From Salinisphaera shabanensis E1L3A (GTDB lineage Bacteria > Pseudomonadota > Gammaproteobacteria > Nevskiales > Salinisphaeraceae), in NCBI RefSeq assembly GCF_000215955.2, contig NZ_AFNV02000002.1, positions 1-64,000 on the forward strand: 64,000 bases of DNA, given 5' to 3'. Shown piece by piece: positions 35,917 to 46,040 of this stretch. Within the stretch, counting starts at the first letter, position 1. The number at the start of each line of letters is the position of its first letter. Both the position numbers and the translations under genes were made by a program. The notes beneath the pieces are model-generated. The model saw only the letters and a program-made list of their open reading frames with translations, had not been told where the DNA came from and ran no database searches.

Positions 35917-36881
35917 GACGACACCTTCGGCGCGTCGGTACGCTCGGCGACACGCATGATCGCGCTACGTGCGCGAGCATTGGCTTCAAGCTCGGCGGCG
36001 TCAGCACGCACCGGCTTGCCGATTTCCAGCAAGGCGGGCGCGGCAACGGGCGCCATCGGCACCGGCGGCGGCACAGGCCGCGCCTGGGCACGAATGAAAC
36101 GCTTGACGCGGCGATCCTCGAGCGAATGAAAACTGATCACGGCAAGACGCCCAGCCGGCGCCAGCACATCGAACGCCGCCTCGAGACCGCGCTCGAGCGC
36201 GCCGATCTCGTCGTTGATATGCATGCGAAACGCCTGGAACGTGCGGGTCGCCGGATGAATTCGCTTACCCGCCGCAAGGCGCGCCGGAATAGCGCTGGCG
36301 ACAATAGCGGCCAGCCGACCCGTATCTGCAATCGGCCCGGTCGCACGCGCATCAAGGATGGCCGCCGCGATACGTCCGGCCATCGGCTCTTCGCCATAGC
36401 GTTTGATCACTGCGGCGATTTCGCCGTGACTGGCGTTATGCAGCCAATCCGAAAGCGGCTTGCCCGCGTCCGGATTCATGCGCATGTCGAGCGGCCCGGC
36501 ATGGCGGAAAGAGAACCCGCGCTCGGCCACATCGAACTGGGGTGACGAAACACCCAGATCGAACAATACCCCGTCGACACGACCCGCCAGCCCAAGTGCA
36601 GCGACGCGCTCACCGAGCTCGGCAAATGACGCACGCACGAATGTAAACCGCTCGTCGGTCTCGACGATCGGCTGCGCATGCGCTTGCGCGTCGGGGTCCT
36701 GATCGAATGCGATCAAACGACCATTCTGCCCCAGATGCGACAACACACCGCGGCTGTGACCGCCACGCCCGAAGGTGGCATCCACATAAACCCCGTCGGC
36801 GCGCAGGCCGAGTCCGGCCAATGCGGCGTCGAGCAGTACCGGTTGATGTTCGGCCTGCGGCATTTGGGCAGCGATCCTCAT
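35913..36881 (-). CDS. rsmH: 16S rRNA m4C1402 methyltransferase RsmH
   Basis: A 322-residue SAM-dependent enzyme that N4-methylates C1402 in the 30S P site. Seen: HQPVLLDAALAGL, DATFGRGGHSRGVL (SAM loop), FDQDPDAQAHA, GVLFDLGVSSPQFDVAERGFSF, and the C-terminal VISFHSLEDRRVKRFIR. Typical length. The ATG 18 bp downstream is an alternative start with a better-placed AGGA. It is the second gene of the cluster and overlaps ftsL by 4 bp. Confidence 0.97.
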   Translation of the reverse strand: MRIAAQMPQAEHQPVLLDAALAGLGLRADGVYVDATFGRGGHSRGVLSHLGQNGRLIAFDQDPDAQAHAQPIVETDERFTFVRASFAELGERVAALGLAGRVDGVLFDLGVSSPQFDVAERGFSFRHAGPLDMRMNPDAGKPLSDWLHNASHGEIAAVIKRYGEEPMAGRIAAAILDARATGPIADTGRLAAIVASAIPARLAAGKRIHPATRTFQAFRMHINDEIGALERGLEAAFDVLAPAGRLAVISFHSLEDRRVKRFIRAQARPVPPPVPMAPVAAPALLEIGKPVRADAAELEANARARSAIMRVAERTDAPKVSS

Positions 36882-36914
36882 GGCGTTACAGGTGATGGTG
36901 TCGGGCAGCGAACA

Positions 36915-37376
36915 TCACAGACTGATGTCCATAAGCACGTCGGGCAGCTCGCCGTTGGCGGCATCCTCGGCCAGAGCGGCCGCGGTATCGGCCGCCCGGT
37001 CATTGAACTGCGCCTCATCCCAGAGCTCGAACAGATTGCCGATACCCGACAGCACAGCCTTGGACTCAAGACTGGCGGCCGCGCGCAGATTGGACGGCAG
37101 CAGCAGACGGCCCTGCCGATCCATATCGATATCGCGCGCATTGCCGATGAAAAATCGCTGAATGTCTCGCACTTTCGGGTTGAGGCTTCCCTTGGCCAAC
37201 AGCTGGGATTCGAATTTCTGAAACTCGGTCGCGGGATAGATCAACAAACAGCCGTCCCAGTGCCGCGTAATAACCAGTCGACCCGCGCAGTCGTCAATCA
37301 ACGACTGGCGATAGGACGCCGGGATCGCAATACGACCCTTGGCATCGATGGTGACCGGATGCGACCCCTTGAACAC
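36915..37376 (-). CDS. mraZ: Transcriptional repressor MraZ
   Basis: A 153-residue protein with two SpoVT-AbrB-like domains: the first at about 1-50 (FKGSHPVTIDAKGRIAIPASYR), the second at about 75-125 (DIDMDRQGRLLLPSNLRAAA). MraZ forms a ring and binds direct repeats upstream of its own gene, repressing the mra operon. Three matching boxes lie just upstream, so autoregulation is expected. It is the first gene of the division/wall cluster. Confidence 0.96.
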   Translation of the reverse strand: MFKGSHPVTIDAKGRIAIPASYRQSLIDDCAGRLVITRHWDGCLLIYPATEFQKFESQLLAKGSLNPKVRDIQRFFIGNARDIDMDRQGRLLLPSNLRAAASLESKAVLSGIGNLFELWDEAQFNDRAADTAAALAEDAANGELPDVLMDISL

Positions 37377-37402
37377 GCTGCGGCCTCGTTATAGCCGTTG
37401 AA

Positions 37403-37426
37403 CCACTTTGCCCCACTTCCTACCCC
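37403..37426 (-). promoter_or_regulatory. MraZ-binding repeats
   Basis: Reading leftward, GGGGTA (from 37426), GTGGGG (from 37416) and GTGGTT (from 37406) recur with an exact 10-bp period. Period and G-rich core match the repeated boxes bound by MraZ in Gammaproteobacteria. They lie around and just past the expected transcription start, where binding would block RNA polymerase. Confidence 0.7.
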
Positions 37427-37434
37427 TCGGCGCC

Positions 37435-37464
37435 ACTATAGGCAGCGCCGCTTTCGAGTGTCAA
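37435..37464 (-). promoter_or_regulatory. Sigma-70 promoter of the mra/dcw cluster
   Basis: TTGACA (37464-37459, perfect -35) and TATAGT (37440-37435, -10) are separated by 18 bp. The predicted start near 37428 places the MraZ boxes over the initiation region. This is the best promoter match in the window and should drive the long mraZ-to-ftsZ transcript. Confidence 0.8.
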
Positions 37465-37499
37465 GCAAACGACGAAGGGCAAAAAAACCCAGCAAAACA

Positions 37500-37543
37500 G
37501 TGATTTCTGACGCCTTCAAAGCGTGTTTTCAGACGAAAATCAC
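37500..37543. repeat. Long imperfect inverted repeat upstream of the mra promoter
   Basis: GTGATTT (37500-37506) pairs with AAATCAC (37537-37543), and inner parts CTGA/TCAG and ACGC/GCGT can also pair. Read leftward the folded arm is followed by TGTTTTG and, 10 bp on, GGGTTTTTTT, so it could end a transcript coming from rnpB; it could also be a protein site. Confidence 0.4.
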
Positions 37544-37757
37544 CGTTCTTATTTTGTTTTGTTTTTTAGGGTTTTAGCGGTTTTAGCTCGACGATTTTGT
37601 GAGCCGGAGAGGGCTGCAACGCCTTTGAACACCGAAAGAATTGACGAACGGCTGATTCCGTGGCCCAGAGAATCGGTGCGCGCTTTGCGCAAGTGGGGCG
37701 TCTACCCATGATGGCCCGGAAAACCCGAGCATGGGGCACCCGCCTGCTGGAAAGAGA

Positions 37758-38115
<358 letters not shown>

Positions 38116-38120
38116 TGCGG

Positions 38121-38129
38121 ATTCTATCA
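38121..38129 (-). promoter_or_regulatory. Extended -10 promoter of rnpB
   Basis: Reading leftward, TGATAGAAT combines an upstream TG with a TAGAAT hexamer (38126-38121), ending six bases before the predicted RNA 5' end. The -35 position (CATCGG) is weak, as allowed for extended -10 promoters. Confidence 0.55.
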
Positions 38130-38150
38130 CTGTGACCCACTCTCCGATGA

Positions 38151-39002
38151 TCAATCGGCTGCCGACAGTTCGAGCGCCCGTGCATAGATATCGTTGGTGG
38201 CGCCGCCGGTAAGCCGGCCAGCCGCCTTGGCCGCCTGCTTGGTTCCAGTGAGTGCGAGCAGCTCGCGCAGCAGGTCATCGAGCGCGATTTCGCCCGCCGT
38301 GCGCTCGACGTCCGGTGCGCCGGCCACCACAAGTACGAATTCGCCGCGCCGCCGATTGTCGTCTTCCGACAGCCACGCACACAGCGCCTCGGCCTCGAGC
38401 ACGATGCTTTGCTCGTGCAGTTTGCTGAGCTCGCGGCACAAGCCAATACGGCGCTGAGGGCCGAACACGGCCGCGATATCGCGCACGCAGCGTTCGATAC
38501 GATGGCTCGATTCGTAGAATATGAGCGTGCGGGTTTCGTCTACGAGTTCGGCCAGCCGCGTTTTGCGCGCGGTTGCCTTGGACGACAGAAAACCCTCGAA
38601 TACGAAGCGATCGCTTGGCAACCCGGCCACCGAAAGCGCCGCGATTGCAGCACAGGCGCCGGGCACGGCAAGTACCGGGTAGCCGGCCGCGCGTACCGCG
38701 CCCACCAGCGCATAGCCGGGATCACTGATCAGCGGCGTACCGGCGTCGCTGATTAACGCCACTGAATCACCAGCGGCCAGCCGCTCAATAATCTTTTCGA
38801 TCCGCGCACTCTCGTTGTGCTCGTGCAGCGAGATCATCGGCGTATCGATGCCCAGATGACGGGTCAAACGGGCGCTGTGGCGGGTATCCTCGGCAGCAAT
38901 AAGCGCGACATCGACAAGCGTGCGCCGAGCGCGATCGCTGAAATCACCGAGATTGCCGATTGGCGTGGCCACTATCCAAAGAGCAGCCGTGGTCGATTGC
39001 AT
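38151..39002 (-). CDS. rsmI: 16S rRNA 2'-O-ribose C1402 methyltransferase RsmI
   Basis: A 283-residue SAM enzyme that 2'-O-methylates C1402, the base also modified by RsmH from the neighbouring cluster. Seen: LWIVATPIGNLGDFSDRA, AAEDTRHSARLTRHLGI, LISDAGTPLISDPGY and VFEGFLSSKATARKTRL. The open frame runs far upstream, but that part antisense-overlaps lpoA and has no family features; the ATG at 39002 gives the canonical N-terminus. It is divergent from lpoA as in E. coli. Confidence 0.95.
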   Translation of the reverse strand: MQSTTAALWIVATPIGNLGDFSDRARRTLVDVALIAAEDTRHSARLTRHLGIDTPMISLHEHNESARIEKIIERLAAGDSVALISDAGTPLISDPGYALVGAVRAAGYPVLAVPGACAAIAALSVAGLPSDRFVFEGFLSSKATARKTRLAELVDETRTLIFYESSHRIERCVRDIAAVFGPQRRIGLCRELSKLHEQSIVLEAEALCAWLSEDDNRRRGEFVLVVAGAPDVERTAGEIALDDLLRELLALTGTKQAAKAAGRLTGGATNDIYARALELSAAD

Positions 39003-39098
39003 AGTCGTTTCACGACGTCGTGGGGTGGCGCTGATATTATGCAGGTCACAACGGCGCGCTTGGGGGATCTGGCGCGCGAACCCGGGAGTTCCATCATC

Positions 39099-41012
39099 AT
39101 GACCGTCTATAAAAAGCCAACACTGGGCGTTTTCGCCATTCTGCTGCTCGCCCTGGTGCTGGCTGGTTGCGCACAGCAACTGCGCGAAGCGCAAAACCGC
39201 ACCCTGGGCACGCCTGCCAGCACTCCCGACCAGGCGATCGCCGAAGGGGACTATGCGCGTGCCGCCGAACTGTATGCTCAGGCCTCGGCCACGGCATCCG
39301 ACCCGGATCGTGCGCGCCAACTGCGTTTCGAAGCCGGACTCGCTGCCGCCCAGGCCGGCGATGCAGCGATGGCAAAACAGATCCTCGCCAGCTTTCCACC
39401 TTCCACGCTCAACGATCTCGAGCGCGCGCGCTACGAACTGGCACGGCGCGAAGTGAACCTGGTCGGCACAGCGCCTGGCGCCGCCCTCGAACAGCTCCCG
39501 CCGCCGGGTAGCGGCACGCCGCCCCAGGTTGCCGAACGGGTCTGGGAAAAACGCGCGCAGTTGCATTTCGAACAGAATCAGTTGATCGCCGGCATCGGCG
39601 CACTGGTTCAGCGCGGCGTGTGGCTGGTTGATGACCAAATGTTGCGCGGCAACGATGACGCCATCTACTCCAAGGCGCTCGATGCGATCACCGCCGGCCA
39701 GGGCCCGCAAAGCCAGGCCGCCCAGAACGCAGACCAAACCACCGTCGGCTGGCTGGCACTGGCCGATATCGGCCAGCGCCGCTGGAACAGCCGTCGTGAA
39801 CGCGACCAGGCGCTTGCCGCATGGGAAGAGCGCTACCCGCAACATCCGGCTACCCGGGCTGTACTCGAGCAGCGCTTCGACTATCGTGCGCGGACCTCCC
39901 CTGTCGAGCGCAACCGGCCCGGCCAGCGCTTCGGCCAGGCACCGCGCCCGCAAAGCGATACTGTCGCCCTCGCACTGCCCATGACCGGCAAATTCGCCAA
40001 TGCGGCCGAGGCTATTCGCGACGGATTCATGTTCGCTTTCGAAAACGACAGCAGCGCGCCGTCACGACCCATGATCTACGACACCAACACCATGAGCGCG
40101 AACGAGCTGGTGCGCCGTGCGGAAAGCGACCGGGTCGGCATCCTCGTGGGCCCGCTCGACAAACCGAAAGTCGCGGAAATGGCGCGCCTGAACAGCCAGA
40201 TCCCCACCATCGGCCTCAACTACAGCGATATACCTGACAGCCGCGCGGGCTTCTATCAGTTCGCACTGGCGCCTGAAGACGAAGCACGCGAAGTCGCGCG
40301 CCAGGCATCCAAAAAAGGGCGCAACCGTGCCCTGGCCCTGGTCCCGAGCGGCGACTGGGGCCGGCGTGTATTTACTGCCTTTCGTATGGAGCTGGAAAGC
40401 CAGGGCGGCCAGATTATCGATCAGGCCACCTACGAGCCCAGCGAGCCCGATCATCGCGATCCCATTCAGCGCTTGCTGAAAAGCTACCGCGGCAGCGGCG
40501 CAGATTTCATCTTTGTTGCCGGCCAACCCGATCAGGCACGCCTGATCCGCAGCCAGCTTCGCTACTATCGCGCCCGCAACCTCTCCATGCTCACCACATC
40601 ACACGCGTATACCGGTACTCCGAACGCCGGCGACGACATCGACCTCAACGGCGTCGAGTTCGTGGACATGCCCTGGGTCGTGGGCGACGGCGATTTTCTG
40701 GCGTCGCGCCGCGCCGAGGCGGAACAGCGCTACGGCAGCACCGCCAAGCATTACAAGCGACTTTTCGCGATGGGCATGGATGCCTGGAAACTCACCGATC
40801 GCATCGCCGAACAGGGATTGCGCCCCGACGATCTGTTCGAGGGCATGAGCGGCGTACTGAAGGTCAATCCCGATGGCACGATTCGGCGCTATCTAGCCTG
40901 GGCGGTCTTTCGCAATGGGGAGCCACAGCTCGTCGAAATGCCGTCGCTCAGCGACGCGCGTAACGATCAAGCCGGCAGCTCAGCCGACAGTCGGGATCCG
41001 TGGGCCCCGTAG
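39099..41012 (+). CDS. lpoA: Penicillin-binding-protein activator LpoA
   Basis: A 637-residue outer-membrane lipoprotein that activates PBP1A from the outer membrane. Signal peptide 1-23 ends in the lipobox LAGC with Cys24. The N-terminal part (about 40-280) is a TPR-like helical domain; the C-terminal part (about 300-610) has a periplasmic-binding-protein fold (VALALPMTGKFANAAEAIRDGFM, FIFVAGQPDQARLIRSQLRYY). The start has GGGAG 10 bp upstream; the in-frame extension before it is a shadow of rsmI. Divergent from rsmI and followed by yraN, as in E. coli. Confidence 0.94.
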   Translation: MTVYKKPTLGVFAILLLALVLAGCAQQLREAQNRTLGTPASTPDQAIAEGDYARAAELYAQASATASDPDRARQLRFEAGLAAAQAGDAAMAKQILASFPPSTLNDLERARYELARREVNLVGTAPGAALEQLPPPGSGTPPQVAERVWEKRAQLHFEQNQLIAGIGALVQRGVWLVDDQMLRGNDDAIYSKALDAITAGQGPQSQAAQNADQTTVGWLALADIGQRRWNSRRERDQALAAWEERYPQHPATRAVLEQRFDYRARTSPVERNRPGQRFGQAPRPQSDTVALALPMTGKFANAAEAIRDGFMFAFENDSSAPSRPMIYDTNTMSANELVRRAESDRVGILVGPLDKPKVAEMARLNSQIPTIGLNYSDIPDSRAGFYQFALAPEDEAREVARQASKKGRNRALALVPSGDWGRRVFTAFRMELESQGGQIIDQATYEPSEPDHRDPIQRLLKSYRGSGADFIFVAGQPDQARLIRSQLRYYRARNLSMLTTSHAYTGTPNAGDDIDLNGVEFVDMPWVVGDGDFLASRRAEAEQRYGSTAKHYKRLFAMGMDAWKLTDRIAEQGLRPDDLFEGMSGVLKVNPDGTIRRYLAWAVFRNGEPQLVEMPSLSDARNDQAGSSADSRDPWAP

Positions 41013-41135
41013 CACGCGCCCAACCCACTTGTGAGCCGTCGCGCCGGCGCCATTCGCGCTGGCGCGGCGGCGAACTGCCTATCGTCAGCCGCCGGGGCGG
41101 GCTGGCCCTGCCGCATCGGCCTTAGCCGAGCCGTC

Positions 41136-42084
<949 letters not shown>

Positions 42085-42091
42085 GTATAGA

Positions 42092-42105
42092 CCGGCGTAC
42101 GCCGG
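42092..42105. terminator. Short palindrome between convergent diaA and sspB
   Basis: CCGGCGTACGCCGG is a perfect 14-nt palindrome in the 34-bp gap between two converging genes. No T-run is present, so terminator activity is uncertain. Confidence 0.3.
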
Positions 42106-42118
42106 GCGCAAAGCCGCC

Positions 42119-42550
42119 CTACTTCACTACCTTCAGATGCGGGTGCTTGCTCTTGGTGTCGCCACCGTCTTCGTCCGTTTCAACGTCGCTGCCGTTGCCA
42201 GGCCCACCATCGGGCGGCGTGGGCGAGCTTTCGACATCGCCGAACAACATGCCCTCGCCATTTTCGCGCGCATACAGCGCCAGTACCGCGCCCGGCGGCA
42301 GACTCACGTTGTAGCTTTGGCCGGAAAAGCGCGCCGAAAAGCTGATCAACTCGTTTTCCAGTGACAGACCGCGCACCGCGCCGGGACTGATGTTGACGGT
42401 AATCTTGCCATCCTCGGTCACGAACTGGCGTGGCACGTCGACGCCATCGGCATCGGCGGCGACCAGTAGATGTGGGGTCAAATCATTGTCGAGCACCCAG
42501 TCGTAGAGCGCACGAATCAAGTACGGCCGGCGGGACGTCAGTTCGGCCAT
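42119..42550 (-). CDS. sspB: ClpXP adaptor SspB
   Basis: About 143 residues. The folded domain (about 5-110: SRRPYLIRALYDWVLDNDLTPHLLV, VNISPGAVRGLSL, SFSARFSGQSYNVSLPPGAVLALYARENGEGM) binds ssrA-tagged proteins; a flexible acidic linker (EVETDEDGG-like) leads to the C-terminal LKVVK, the ClpX-binding tail. ATG 42550 has GAGG 8 bp upstream; a GTG 6 bp earlier is less likely. It follows sspA in the normal sspA-sspB order. Confidence 0.95.
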   Translation of the reverse strand: MAELTSRRPYLIRALYDWVLDNDLTPHLLVAADADGVDVPRQFVTEDGKITVNISPGAVRGLSLENELISFSARFSGQSYNVSLPPGAVLALYARENGEGMLFGDVESSPTPPDGGPGNGSDVETDEDGGDTKSKHPHLKVVK

Positions 42551-42671
42551 GAACACAACCTCAACTCAAGTTCTAAAGCGAATTGCCTAACCCGAAGGTG
42601 GGGCAGATCGCACGTATACACAAGTCGTGTAGATATACGCTTCGGTACGGGGCAGCGCGAAAAGCGCGGGC

Positions 42672-43304
42672 TCAGCGGGCAGCGGGAAGCGAGCCCATCT
42701 CTGCTTCGACGGCCGACAGGCTTTCCGCAAACGCCGGTCGCGCGAACAACCGCTGCGCATAGCGCGACAACGTTTTCGCGTGCCGTTCCGGCAACTTCAC
42801 ATTGTAGTGTTCCAGACGCCAGAGAATCGGCGCCAGGGTGCAGTCGACCAGCGAGAACTCCTCACCGATATATTCGCGTGGCGAAAACTCAGCGGCCAAC
42901 GTGGTCAGCAGCTGAGTCATGCGTTCGCGTGCCTTGCGGGCCACCGCGGGGGTCCCATCCAGATCTTCGCAAAGATCGTAAAGATCCGATTCCATGCGAA
43001 AGATCGCCAACCGGTACTGAGCACGCAAAACAGGATCGACCGGCATCAACGGCGGATGCGGGTAACGCTCGTCGATATATTCGAGAATGATGCGTGGATC
43101 GTAGACCACCAGGTCACGGTCCACCAGCGTGGGTACCGTGTTATACGGGTTGAGCTCGAGAAGATCCTCGCTTTCTTCATCCTCTCGAAGCTCAACCACG
43201 TTGTAGCTGGCCACGCCCTTCTCGGCCATGATCAGCCGCACCCGATGGCTGTGCACACAGCCCGGGCGCGAATAGAGCGTGATCGTGGCGCTACGACTGG
43301 CCAT
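42672..43304 (-). CDS. sspA: Stringent starvation protein A
   Basis: A 210-residue glutathione-S-transferase-fold protein that binds RNA polymerase and affects stress gene expression. Seen: thioredoxin-like N-domain TLYSRPGCVHSHRVRLIMAEKG, LNPYNTVPTLVDRDLVVYDPRIILEYIDERYPHPPLMP (the proline of GSTs and the SspA-type linker) and a helical C-domain with REYIGEEFSLVDCTLAPILWRL. Located between petC and sspB, as in most Gammaproteobacteria. Confidence 0.95.
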   Translation of the reverse strand: MASRSATITLYSRPGCVHSHRVRLIMAEKGVASYNVVELREDEESEDLLELNPYNTVPTLVDRDLVVYDPRIILEYIDERYPHPPLMPVDPVLRAQYRLAIFRMESDLYDLCEDLDGTPAVARKARERMTQLLTTLAAEFSPREYIGEEFSLVDCTLAPILWRLEHYNVKLPERHAKTLSRYAQRLFARPAFAESLSAVEAEMGSLPAAR

Positions 43305-43330
43305 GGGAGAGAGCGTGGCGCGAACTGTGG

Positions 43331-44080
43331 CTAGTGCACATCGCGCCAGAACTCCTTCTTCAGCATGTAAGCCAAGGCCGTGAACAGCAGCAGGAACACG
43401 ATGACCTTGAAGCCCAGCGAATAACGCACCAGCTTGGCGGGCTCGCCGACATAGACAAGGAAGTTGGTGAGATCACCCACCGCCGCCTTGTATTCGGCCG
43501 GATCGAGTTGACCTTCCTGGACAAGCTCGAACTCAGGGGCGCCGTGGTCTCCGCCATGGGACTCGCCTTCGCCGCCCTCACCTTCTTCGTGCTTGAGCGC
43601 CTGATAACCCTGCAACGGCGCGAGCACGGCCGGCATGGCGGTGTTGCTCATGACAACGTTATTCACACCGCTCGGACGCGAGTCGTCGCGATAAAAGCTC
43701 AACAGAAAGCTGTAGATCCAGTCGGCGCCACGCTCACGCGCAGTCAGGGAGAGATCCGGCGGTGCCTTGCCGAACCATTCGGCCGCACTCTCGGCATCCA
43801 TCGTGCCCTGAATCGTGTCGTGAATCTTCCCGCGGGTCATCATGAGATTCTTCTCCATGACCTCTTCGGGAATATCCAGATCGTCGGCAATACGCTGATA
43901 GCGCATGTACTGGAGCGAATGACAGCCCGAGCAGTAGTTCATGAACATCTTGGCGCCACGCTGCAGTGAAGCCTGGTTGCCAAGATTCGTCTCATGGTGA
44001 AACGGCACGGATTCGCCACCCGCGGCCAATGCGGCCAGCGGCATCATCAGAAACAGCGCAATGAACAACCGACGCATCAT
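43331..44080 (-). CDS. petC: Cytochrome c1 of the bc1 complex
   Basis: A 249-residue membrane-anchored c-type cytochrome. Signal peptide (about 1-20, ending LAALAAG), heme motif C-S-G-C-H near residue 54, a Met ligand region likely MSNTAMPAVLAP, and a C-terminal anchor helix (FKVIVFLLLFTALAYML) followed by KKEFWRDVH. It accepts electrons from the Rieske protein and passes them to soluble or bound cytochromes. An insert rich in Glu/Gly/His near 170 is unusual but harmless-looking. It overlaps petB by 4 bp. Confidence 0.95.
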   Translation of the reverse strand: MMRRLFIALFLMMPLAALAAGGESVPFHHETNLGNQASLQRGAKMFMNYCSGCHSLQYMRYQRIADDLDIPEEVMEKNLMMTRGKIHDTIQGTMDAESAAEWFGKAPPDLSLTARERGADWIYSFLLSFYRDDSRPSGVNNVVMSNTAMPAVLAPLQGYQALKHEEGEGGEGESHGGDHGAPEFELVQEGQLDPAEYKAAVGDLTNFLVYVGEPAKLVRYSLGFKVIVFLLLFTALAYMLKKEFWRDVH

Positions 44081-45312
44081 CCCGTCACCCTTTCCGGAAC
44101 CGGCTTGGTCCTGTCGATCACGCTATAGAAAGGCATCAACAGGAAGAAGGCGAAATAGACCGCAGTACACACCTGCGCAATCGTTGTGAGCAACGGGCTG
44201 GGCGCCTGCGTACCGATATAGCCAAGTATGACAAAGGCCACTACGAACGCTGCCAACATGGCCTTGAAGATCCAGCCCTTGTAGCGGATTGACTTGACCT
44301 TGCTGCGATCCAGCCAGGGCAGCACGAACATGATGAGCACCGCGCCGAACATGGTGATCACGCCCAGCAGCTTGGCCGGCACGCCGAGCACTTCGAAGTT
44401 GATCGCACGCAACATGGCGTAGAACGGGGTGAAGTACCACACCGGCGCAATATGCTCAGGCGTGACCGACGGGTTCGCTTCCGTGAAGTTCGGCGGTTCC
44501 AGGAAGAAGCCACCAAACTCGGGCGCGAAAAAGATTACGCCACAGAACAGGATCAGGAACACGCCGACGCCAAACAGATCCTTGACCGTGTAGTACGGAT
44601 GGAACGGTATGCCGTCTGCCGGATGGCCGTCAGCGTTCTTGTTGGCCTTGATCTCGATACCGTCCGGGTTGTTCGAACCCACGTGGTGCAGCGCCATGAT
44701 ATGGGCAATCACCAGCCCGACCAGCACGAACGGCAGGGCCACGACATGCAGCGCAAAGAAGCGATTGAGTGTCGCGTCGCCAATGACGAAGTCGCCGCGA
44801 ATCCAGGTCGTCAGCTGCTCACCGATGACCGGGATAGCAGAGAACAGCGAGATGATCACCTGCGCGCCCCAATAGGACATATTGCCCCACGGCAGCACGT
44901 AGCCCATGAAGGCCTCGGCCATCAGCGCCAGAAAGATCAGGCAACCGAAAATCCACAGCAGCTCACGCGGCTTGCGGTACGACCCGTACAGCAAGGCGCG
45001 GAACATGTGCAGATAGACGACGATAAAGAAGAACGATGCACCCGTGGAATGCATGTAGCGGATCAGCCAGCCCCACTCCACGTCGCGCATGATGTAAGCG
45101 ACCGACCCGAATGCCTCGGCAGCGGACGGCTTGTAGAACATCGCCAGCCAGATACCGGTCAACAGCTGGTTGGCCAGCACCAGCATCGCCAGCGAGCCGA
45201 AGTAATACCAGACGTTGAAATTCTTCGGTGCGTAGTACTGGCCGATGTGTTCGTTCCACAGCTGGGTCGCCGGGAACCGGGCATCGACCCAGTTCATGAA
45301 CTTGCTTGCCAT
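44077..45312 (-). CDS. petB: Cytochrome b of the bc1 complex
   Basis: A 411-residue integral membrane subunit with eight helices expected. Heme-ligand His pairs fall in the segments RYMHSTGASFFFIVVYLHMFR and RFFALHVVALPFVLVGLVIAHIMALHH; the quinol-site PEWY-like motif appears as AHIAPVWYFTPFYAML. It oxidises ubiquinol at Qo and reduces quinone at Qi. It lies directly after petA with no gap and before petC. Confidence 0.97.
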   Translation of the reverse strand: MASKFMNWVDARFPATQLWNEHIGQYYAPKNFNVWYYFGSLAMLVLANQLLTGIWLAMFYKPSAAEAFGSVAYIMRDVEWGWLIRYMHSTGASFFFIVVYLHMFRALLYGSYRKPRELLWIFGCLIFLALMAEAFMGYVLPWGNMSYWGAQVIISLFSAIPVIGEQLTTWIRGDFVIGDATLNRFFALHVVALPFVLVGLVIAHIMALHHVGSNNPDGIEIKANKNADGHPADGIPFHPYYTVKDLFGVGVFLILFCGVIFFAPEFGGFFLEPPNFTEANPSVTPEHIAPVWYFTPFYAMLRAINFEVLGVPAKLLGVITMFGAVLIMFVLPWLDRSKVKSIRYKGWIFKAMLAAFVVAFVILGYIGTQAPSPLLTTIAQVCTAVYFAFFLLMPFYSVIDRTKPVPERVTG

Positions 45313-45912
45313 TTACGCAGCCTCCTCGCCGCCCTGGTTCGGATCCTCACCCACCATTATGAGGCTATCGCCTTCATAGCGATGCGGCGGGACGACCATA
45401 TTCAGCGGTGCGGGCACCCCTGAATAGACACGGCCTGCGATATCGAACTTGGAACCGTGGCACGGGCAGAAGAAGCCGCTATAGGACAACTGGCCACCGT
45501 CGGCTTCCGGACGATACTTGGGCGAACACCCCAGATGCGTACAGATACCCACCATCACCAGCACTGCCGGCTCTATCGACCGATGCTTATTGCGACAGTA
45601 CTCCGGCTGCTGATCTGTCTTGGATTCGGGATCGGCCAGCTCCGGCGCGACCTCATCCAAGGTTTTCAGCATCTCGGGCGTGCGGCGCACGACCCAGACC
45701 GGTTTACCTCGCCAGGTCACGCTCACGAGCGCGCCCTCTTCCAATGCAGCAATGTTGACCTCCACCGGAGCGCCAGCTGCCTTGGCGCGCGCACTCGGCA
45801 GCCAGGACTTGACGAACGGTGTGGCCACAAAAGCCGCGCCCACGCCACCGACGGCTGCGGTGGCGGTGGTCAAAAATCGGCGTTTGCCGACGTCGACCCC
45901 CTCTTTGCTCAT
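45313..45912 (-). CDS. petA: Ubiquinol-cytochrome c reductase Rieske iron-sulfur subunit
   Basis: A 199-residue subunit. N-terminal Tat-type signal anchor with KRRFLTTATAAVGGVGAAF, then the soluble domain with the 2Fe-2S ligands CTHLGC and CPCHGS, followed by the Pro loop GVPAPLN. It shuttles electrons from quinol to cytochrome c1. ATG 45912 has AGAGG 8 bp upstream; the longer open frame upstream is a shadow of hisD. First gene of petABC. Confidence 0.96.
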   Translation of the reverse strand: MSKEGVDVGKRRFLTTATAAVGGVGAAFVATPFVKSWLPSARAKAAGAPVEVNIAALEEGALVSVTWRGKPVWVVRRTPEMLKTLDEVAPELADPESKTDQQPEYCRNKHRSIEPAVLVMVGICTHLGCSPKYRPEADGGQLSYSGFFCPCHGSKFDIAGRVYSGVPAPLNMVVPPHRYEGDSLIMVGEDPNQGGEEAA

Positions 45913-46008
45913 GCGTAAAACCTCTTCGAGCAGGGCAGAAATGCCGGTTCGATTTTTCTGATGGGTGCGTGATCCGCAGCGTGGATGGACGCCGCAAGGA
46001 GTCCAAAA

Positions 46009-46037
46009 AGTATAGCACAGCCGAGGACAATCAAAGC
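46009..46037 (-). promoter_or_regulatory. Putative promoter of petABC-sspAB
   Basis: Reading leftward, TATACT (46014-46009) is a good -10 hexamer. Upstream GCTTTG or TTTGAT, at 17 or 15 bp spacing, are only weak -35 matches. The site is about 97 bp before the petA start and just after the hisD stop. Confidence 0.45.
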
Positions 46038-46040
46038 TGA

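Larger units (their letters stand above)
37377..37757. other. Non-coding interval between rnpB and mraZ
   Basis: No convincing gene. From the mraZ side it holds the MraZ boxes and the mraZ promoter, then a long imperfect inverted repeat (37500-37543), then an AT-rich stretch with TTTTGTTTTGTTTTTTAGGG near 37553-37571, and finally the region just downstream of the RNase P RNA. Small open frames here have no family features. Confidence 0.6.

Noticed and set aside
39003-39953. Long N-terminal extension of rsmI
   Set aside because: It is antisense to lpoA and shows no domain; the family's N-terminus begins at 39002.
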